Shown: positions 58,483-64,000 of the stretch, piece after piece
How positions within the stretch are numbered: position 1 is the stretch's first letter
How the letters are laid out: the number at the start of each line of letters is the position of its first letter
Assembly: GCA_949710005.1 (NCBI GenBank)
Contig: OX453284.1
Span: 4,804,001-4,868,000 of the forward strand
Direction of reading: 5' to 3'
Length of the DNA stretch: 64,000 nt
Source: Ricordea florida
Lineage: Eukaryota > Cnidaria > Anthozoa > Corallimorpharia > Ricordeidae
Notes under the pieces: generated by a model
What the model saw: only the letters and a program-made list of their open reading frames with translations
Database searches by the model: none
Told to the model about the DNA's origin: nothing
Made by a program: the position numbers and the translations under genes

Positions 58483-58490
58483 TGACGTCA
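58483..58490. promoter_or_regulatory. CRE-like palindrome TGACGTCA
   Basis: A perfect CRE half-site pair about 285 bp upstream of the F-box gene start, with a minus-strand CCAAT (ATTGG at about 58468). Motif match only. Confidence 0.4.
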
Positions 58491-59559
58491 TTTCTAGAAC
58501 ACAAAGGACACTACATTTCAAGACAATTATCTTCTATTTCCTTCGCGTCACGCGCGGGATACATAACGCGCAAATGGTTTGGCAAATCGCGTCGTATTCA
58601 GCGTGGCGTCGCTCAAGCTAACCGAACAAAGTAAAGGTATTGCCTGAATAAATTTGCATCACACCTAGACCTATAATTTATCTGTGGTCCTTTAAGCACA
58701 ATTATTGCGATGTAGCATACGAAAGACGAGGGGACGATTGAAAATGACAAATTTTTAGACGTTCGTTTTAACTGTGTGATTTTCATTTGACTTTCCTCGC
58801 ATCCGGCATCATTCTGTTTACCAACGCTATGTATGATAGCCTTTACCATGTTATTTATTTACAGATATTTTCAAAGAAGCCTTGAAAGTATCGAGGGTAA
58901 CTTATTTCCCGACACAATGCTTTCCATTAGTATCTTTGTAAAATGGGATAATCATAAAACCTGGCCAATATCAGGCACGGAACATTTCAACTGAAAAAAT
59001 GAAATTCGAGAAACAATAAAATTTATAAAAATGTGTCATTTTTAATCTAGACCAAAATGTATTTTTTCTATGTGGAAACAAAATATGTAATATAATATTC
59101 ACCTAAAATTAAATATTACAATCGCATATGGAGCCACTGCCCAGATAGAGCGAATACTGACCAGCCATTCTAAGAAAATAAATACATACCCAGCTGTCTG
59201 AGTACCGTTTGACCGTACTGCTATGTGGTTGGAGGAGTGTTTTGCTAGTCTGAAATTGGCTTTTATTTTGGTGGCATGTGCTTTGCGTTGTTGATTTCTA
59301 TCAGTCTCCTTGGCCACCCACCGAGCATTGCAGAAAATTCCCTACTTAACATTTCATACCGCAAGCATTGTATTGTTACTGAGATGCTTAATTAATATGA
59401 ACTTGCGCTATCTAGCTTTCTATTGGGGGTCGGATGCGATATTCACGGTCGCCTTTTTAATAATGAACCAAGATGGGGACAATATTTTAAAAACATTTTT
59501 GCGCTGCGATAGATTACGAAATGCTTACGAAATATATTTAAAATTTCGCGCGACGACCT

Positions 59560-59573
59560 GCTGTCATGACAAC
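59560..59573 (+). promoter_or_regulatory. X-box-like RFX site upstream of TTC8
   Basis: GCTGTCATGACAAC matches the ideal X-box GTTGCCATGGCAAC at 11 of 14 positions and keeps the imperfect palindrome. It ends 44 bp before the TTC8 ATG. RFX factors drive ciliary genes, including BBS genes, through such sites close to the start. Confidence 0.6.
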
Positions 59574-59615
59574 GATGATTGCGAGCCCGCGATTGATGTC
59601 ATCGGCAATAATCCA

Positions 59616-59626
59616 ACATGGCGGCG
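59616..59626 (+). promoter_or_regulatory. YY1-like motif over the TTC8 start codon
   Basis: ACATGGCGGCG includes the start codon. YY1 sites often sit over or just after the start in animal housekeeping genes. Motif match only. Confidence 0.45.
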
Positions 59627-62600
59627 GGTATGATGCAGATGGACCCGTTGTTCTTAGCAATGAGCTTTTTTCGTCGTCGAAAATTTGAAGAATGCGCTGA
59701 AGTCTGCACGCAGTTACTTAAGAAAAATCCCTATGATCAGGTACAGTTTTCAAATTTGGGTCTTTACTGCTGATCTCAAATTTATTTGTATAAGAAAAAC
59801 AACTGTCTCAGTCATAAACAGCTGATATAAACAAGTTTCTCCCTTGATTGTCCAAAATTCGCTCTATTGTAACAATCATTTATGGCAGGTTTTCTTTTTT
59901 GATTCTTATTTTTGCCTTTTTTCAGGCTTCTTGGTGTCTTAAAACGCGGGCACTCACAGAACAGGTTTATGTTGACGAAGTTGACGTTGACGAAGAGGGA
60001 ATCGCAGAGATGCTGATGGATGACAACGCAGTTGCCCAGTTACCGCGTCAGTGTTCTCTTCTTTGGTTGCACAGATGGTCAGCTAAGCCATCAAAAAATT
60101 GATTGGGAAACTTTATTTTAAAACATTTTTTTGTAACTGTTACACTGTAAAGGGCTTGCAATTAATGGATAACATGTAGGGAGTTTGAAGACCTTATAGA
60201 ATAATTCGGTACTCGTTGGGAAGAATTTTTACATTGACTTTGAGAGTGAAAGGGTAAAGCTACTCCCTTAACTGAACGTAGTTATTTTTTTATTAAGCAA
60301 TGAAAAAGTAATAATTATTAAGGCTAGATTGAAAAATCCCCAGCTTACTTATGTCAATATTCAAAATTCATCATGAACCAACACGGAACCAACAGAACCA
60401 ACAATTTTCTAGACTACATCATTCATAGATTAGACAAAGGGAATTGTTATATACCTAGACTTTCATTCATCAAAACGAGCACTGTGATTGGTTGATTCTT
60501 GGTCACGTGCCCTTGAACAAATTCAAATGTATCCCGACCGGGAGACAATTGCGCAGTTGTTGCCCGCGCGCCAGTTGTACCGTCTTTGTTTGCTTGTTTT
60601 TGCTAAGGGAAAGTCTAAATATATAACAAAGCACTTAATTTATGGTCCCTCGGGAAATTAGTTAGTTTTGTTTTCCCTCGAGTCCTGATGTTTCCCTTGA
60701 CTTCGTCTCGGGAAACATCAGGACTCTCGGGAAACAAAACTAACTGTTTCCCTCGGAACCATACATTAAGTGTATATTAATCACTTGCAAATGTTGACCA
60801 GTGCCTTGTGATGATTCTTGCAGGTCCTGGAACATCCTTAAAGAAACCAGGAACAGGAGTAGGGAAAGGAGCACCCACCCCAGGGGTCAGGTATAGATAA
60901 ATAGTAACCTCTTCAACATGAAAATATGTGTGGATATTTGTCTGAGAATGTTATCTGTTCAGAGACACAAGCATTTTCACAAGAGCTGTAAAGTTAGAAG
61001 AGATATAAAGGAGCATTCATTTTGCTAGGGGATGGTCATTAATATTTTACCTGTCCAAAAAGGGAGGGTCAACATAGATTTGACACAACCTAGAGGGGGA
61101 TTTCAATTCATTTTTTAATTTATTATACAGGTTTAACAGGTGCATGTGTGTGAAAGACCACAAGATCATTCCACAATCCAGTAACAAACTGTTTTTGTCA
61201 GGAGGAAGGGGTGGGTTGCTATAAATTTAACTACGTCTTGGGGAAGGGTCACATTTTTTAACAAAAATTATAAAGGGAGGGCTGGGAGGTTTTACTTTCA
61301 TGCTCATAGTGATTCTTCCGGCCCACTCCCCTTCAAAAAATGAATGCTCCCTAAGAGCTTCAAGGAATCAGATAGTGACCAAGGACAAACATCCATGGCT
61401 TTTTCAAGCCAATAAAAGGTTAACCTTGTCTTTATCCTCTAGGTTTTTCACAGTTAAGAAGACTGGTGGATGCTCTTTGCACACACCTTATTGCTAAAAA
61501 TGCCTTTTGTGACCCTCAAATGAGTATTGCATCAATTTTGTCTATACATTCTGTAGCAGTGCTTATTTATTACAGCATAGTGCTGTGCTCCCTTAAGGCT
61601 AATCCACATTTGAGAAGTTGTGTTATCACTTGGACATATCCCAGGTTACCCCCACAAATTTAAACTGTATAAGGGACATTGAGCCATGCAACACGCTTTC
61701 ACCAATTGTCCCCAAGCAAAAATGTTTCTTATATTATGTCTTTTTGAACTAAATAGAGGCTCAGTGTTTTTACCTTAAGCTTCATTCATTGAAACCATAT
61801 ATCTAAGTGTTTTCTGCACATGCTTTTTTTAGTCAAATGCTGATGTTTTTGTATGTAGACCCATGTCTCAAGCAGGACGTCCACTCAGTGGGTTTGTTAG
61901 ACCAGGAACACAAAGTGGAAGACCTGGTACAATGGAACAAGCTATAAGAACTCCTCGTACTGCACAAACCGCCAGGTAAACCCTGCATATTTTTATTCTG
62001 AGTAATAGTCATTAATTTTTATTAATTTTGTTGCACACAATCATAAGCCATAAGGGGCTCACGCACAGAGGTTATCCTGGTTTCTGTAGTCTGAAGCACT
62101 TTGAGAGCATTCTGTATTGTGACTCACGCTCTGTGTGCTACTAAGTAGTACATCACAAGGTTTCTCACAGTATTACGTGACTGTATATCGCTGGTAACCA
62201 CTGACCACACATCAGGGTGAAGGTAAACATGTAGAGTAAAGGTTCTTTTCTAAGAAATCAGTGCAGTGCCATCACTGAGGTTCAAGCGTCAGACCCTGTA
62301 ATAATTTATTGGAAGTCTTTCTTACCACTATGCTGACTATAAATCAGTGTTAGATCAGGACCAGGTGAATTCATTTTTTTTTGGTACCTTCATTGTAATA
62401 TTACATTAACAGTCACTAGTGGTTTAACAGTGTTCTTTTGTTACCCTCTTTAATATTTACATGTATGTCTAATTACATGTACCTACAACATTATTTTTTT
62501 CAGACCAGTGACAAGTGCATCTGGTCGGCATGTTCGCCTTGGTACGGTAAGTGAATGTGTTTCTGTGCATTTAGATTTCTGTGGAACTCTTTCCTCTTTA

Positions 62601-63717
62601 ACTAACATCATTGTATCACATGCAGTGATTAATTAAGGTAATGTAGCTATAATAATAATAATTGTTGATAGCTTAATTGTAACAAAGTTTTTTTTATTGG
62701 CTTAGTAATTTGTAAGTCAAGGACAGGTTTGACAACCTCCAGTTCATTAGTTATTCTGAAAGTAAATTTTAGATAGATATTATTGGTATCTGCAACATTT
62801 CTAAGTCATGATGCTGTAATTTTATTGTTTAATTTATGATAATAATATTACTTCCTTGGTCTGTGTTATAGGCATCTATGTTATCACAGCCAGATGGTCC
62901 TTTCATCAATGTTGCAAAACTAAACTTATCTAAATATGCACAGAGACCAAATCTTGCTAAGGTAATAAATTTATTACTCTTTACATTTATTATTGGCAAT
63001 AGTATTTTACGTCATATTTGCTTATATAAGAACAAGAAAATAGGTTAATATTTATTTGGTACAAATAATACTTAAAAATGTTGATTAATGCAGTCATGTC
63101 CTATTTATGATTTTTTTTTCCTTTTCTTTCCCAGGTGCTATTTGAATATATTTTTCACCATGAAAATGATGTCAGAAATGTAAGTAAAAAACTCATTACC
63201 CGAGTCCACCCCCCCGCCATCCACCATAACCTCCCAAATTAAACATCCTTCTTGTATCCTGCTATTGCCTTTTGTCAACCTTTGCATGTTATACCCTATA
63301 TCACTGTCATTTCAGTCAGAGCCCTTACTCCCATGTCAAAGTTTGGTTTGGCATTTGGGTGGGAAGTGAAAATATAAAATTGTTATTCCTGTTATAAATG
63401 CAATAGTAGAGAGAGCCATGCATCCTTCCTTGTGTGTTAGAATAGGAAATTAGATTGTAGCTTAAATTAATCTAGTAATGTTCAGTTGACAATTCTTGCA
63501 ATTCTTATCATCTACCTGCTTAAAAAAATACTTTTGTTGTACAGAGAAGTTGTATATTGATAATCCTCAAATTAAAGGTGTCTTAAGCAACAAATGACGC
63601 ACAAACATAACATGTATTTTCTTGTTGTCAGGCTTTAGAACTTGCGGCTAAGGCAACAGAAGAATGTCAGTTTAAAGACTGGTGGTGGAAGGTTCAGCTG
63701 GCCAAAAGTTATTACAG
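59618..63717 (+). CDS. TTC8: TTC8 / BBS8 (BBSome subunit), first eight exons, 3' end beyond window
   Basis: Exons 59618-59740, 59926-60046, 60824-60890, 61859-61975, 62504-62546, 62872-62961, 63135-63179 and 63632-63717 join in frame, giving the first ~230 residues. TTC8 is a TPR protein of the BBSome, which moves membrane cargo in cilia. Family hallmarks: FFRRRKFEECAEVCTQLL, KTRALTEQVYVDEVDVDE, GIAEMLMDDNAVAQLPR, the Pro/Gly/Arg-rich linker with RPGTMEQAIRTPRTAQTARP, SQPDGPFINVAKLNLSKYAQ, FEYIFHHENDVRN and KDWWWKVQLAKSYYR. The last lies at the start of the TPR array; the other TPRs should follow to the right. Start at the first ATG; MMQMDPLF at residue 5 is a possible alternative closer to the family's usual N-terminus. 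All borders are GT-AG. Confidence 0.95.
60440..60780. mobile_element. Palindromic MITE-like element in TTC8 intron 2
   Basis: GGTCCCTCGGGAAATTAGTT, AGTTTTGTTTTCCC, GAGTCCTGATGTTTCCC at 60643-60700 is repeated inverted as GGGAAACATCAGGACTC, GGGAAACAAAACTAACTG, CCCTCGGAACC to 60763. A flank with GTGATTGGTTGATTC and GTCACGTGCCC is of the same style as other fold-back elements here. Confidence 0.7.
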
Positions 63718-64000
63718 GTTAATAATTACAGAATCATTGAGTACATTGTTATATGTAAGGGCAGGTGCAAAGCTAAGAATTTTTCTAAGACAAGGGCTCA
63801 CTCTGTGTCACGCCTAGGGTGCCTACCAGATTGTCATGTTGACATACATGCTGTGCTTTGATGAAAGGGATCTTTTTTGAATGATTAGTGAGTGAAGGAG
63901 GAGAGAAAAGCCTGCAAGATAACTGCTTAGATGAGTTAAGTTCCTTGATGAGGGGGGAGGGGTGGTGTCACTGGCAACAAAGTACCCACTAGCTATGCCC

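Larger units (their letters stand above)
58201..59617. other. Shared upstream region of the F-box gene and TTC8
   Basis: 1.4 kb between divergent starts. Near the F-box gene: a CRE-like TGACGTCA and a CCAAT box. Near TTC8: an X-box-like site. An AT-rich middle has short frames (58613-58849, 59099-59317 minus; 59310-59633 plus) with no recognisable domain. Confidence 0.5.

Overview
This is a metazoan nuclear window, most likely from an anthozoan cnidarian such as a stony coral. That is inference: animal-only genes (DMRT, TTC8/BBS8, AAR2, a C-type-lectin/VWA protein) have short exons and GT-AG introns, sit among many short inverted-repeat elements and tRNA-derived SINEs, and are joined by a CAP/mucin gene pair. 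There is no sign of bacterial organisation. Exon models below were built by hand from splice signals, reading-frame phase and family conservation.

Layout. 1-20.3 kb (minus strand): two tandem paralogues of a CAP (SCP/TAPS) domain gene. In each, one symmetric phase-1 exon encodes the CAP domain and the next exon encodes Thr/Pro/Gln/Asn repeats. In the right copy that exon is about 15.6 kb long, made of some 578 units of 27 bp arranged in larger repeats of 66-75 units. The left copy runs off the window. Its intron holds a tandem ~250 bp repeat with a hammerhead-ribozyme-like core. 20.3-26.6 kb: no gene recognised; simple repeats, a SINE with a perfect 10-bp target duplication, and a CGATCG-rich inverted-repeat element. 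26.6-34.9 kb (plus): a complete seven-exon secreted protein, signal peptide - CTLD - CTLD - VWA - acidic tail (520 aa), whose introns carry several MITE-like elements. 37.3-40.3 kb (minus): a two-exon DMRT factor with DM and DMA domains and a C-terminal zinc-ribbon-like motif (411 aa). 44.3-55.0 kb (minus): the splicing factor AAR2 in six exons (357 aa); its last intron holds an intact Ty3/gypsy retrotransposon with identical 95-bp LTRs and a 5-bp target duplication. 56.7-58.2 kb (minus): an intronless F-box/LRR gene (FBXL12-like). 59.6 kb to the end (plus): the first eight exons of TTC8/BBS8, with an RFX X-box-like site upstream.

The genes do not form one pathway. The CAP-mucins and the CTLD-VWA protein are both secreted, modular and built on phase-1 exons, which fits mucus, matrix or immune-recognition roles. 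DMRT, AAR2, FBXL and TTC8 are conserved regulatory or housekeeping genes. The least ordinary parts are the giant hierarchical mucin exon, the ribozyme-like repeat in the paralogue's intron, and the young retrotransposon inside AAR2.
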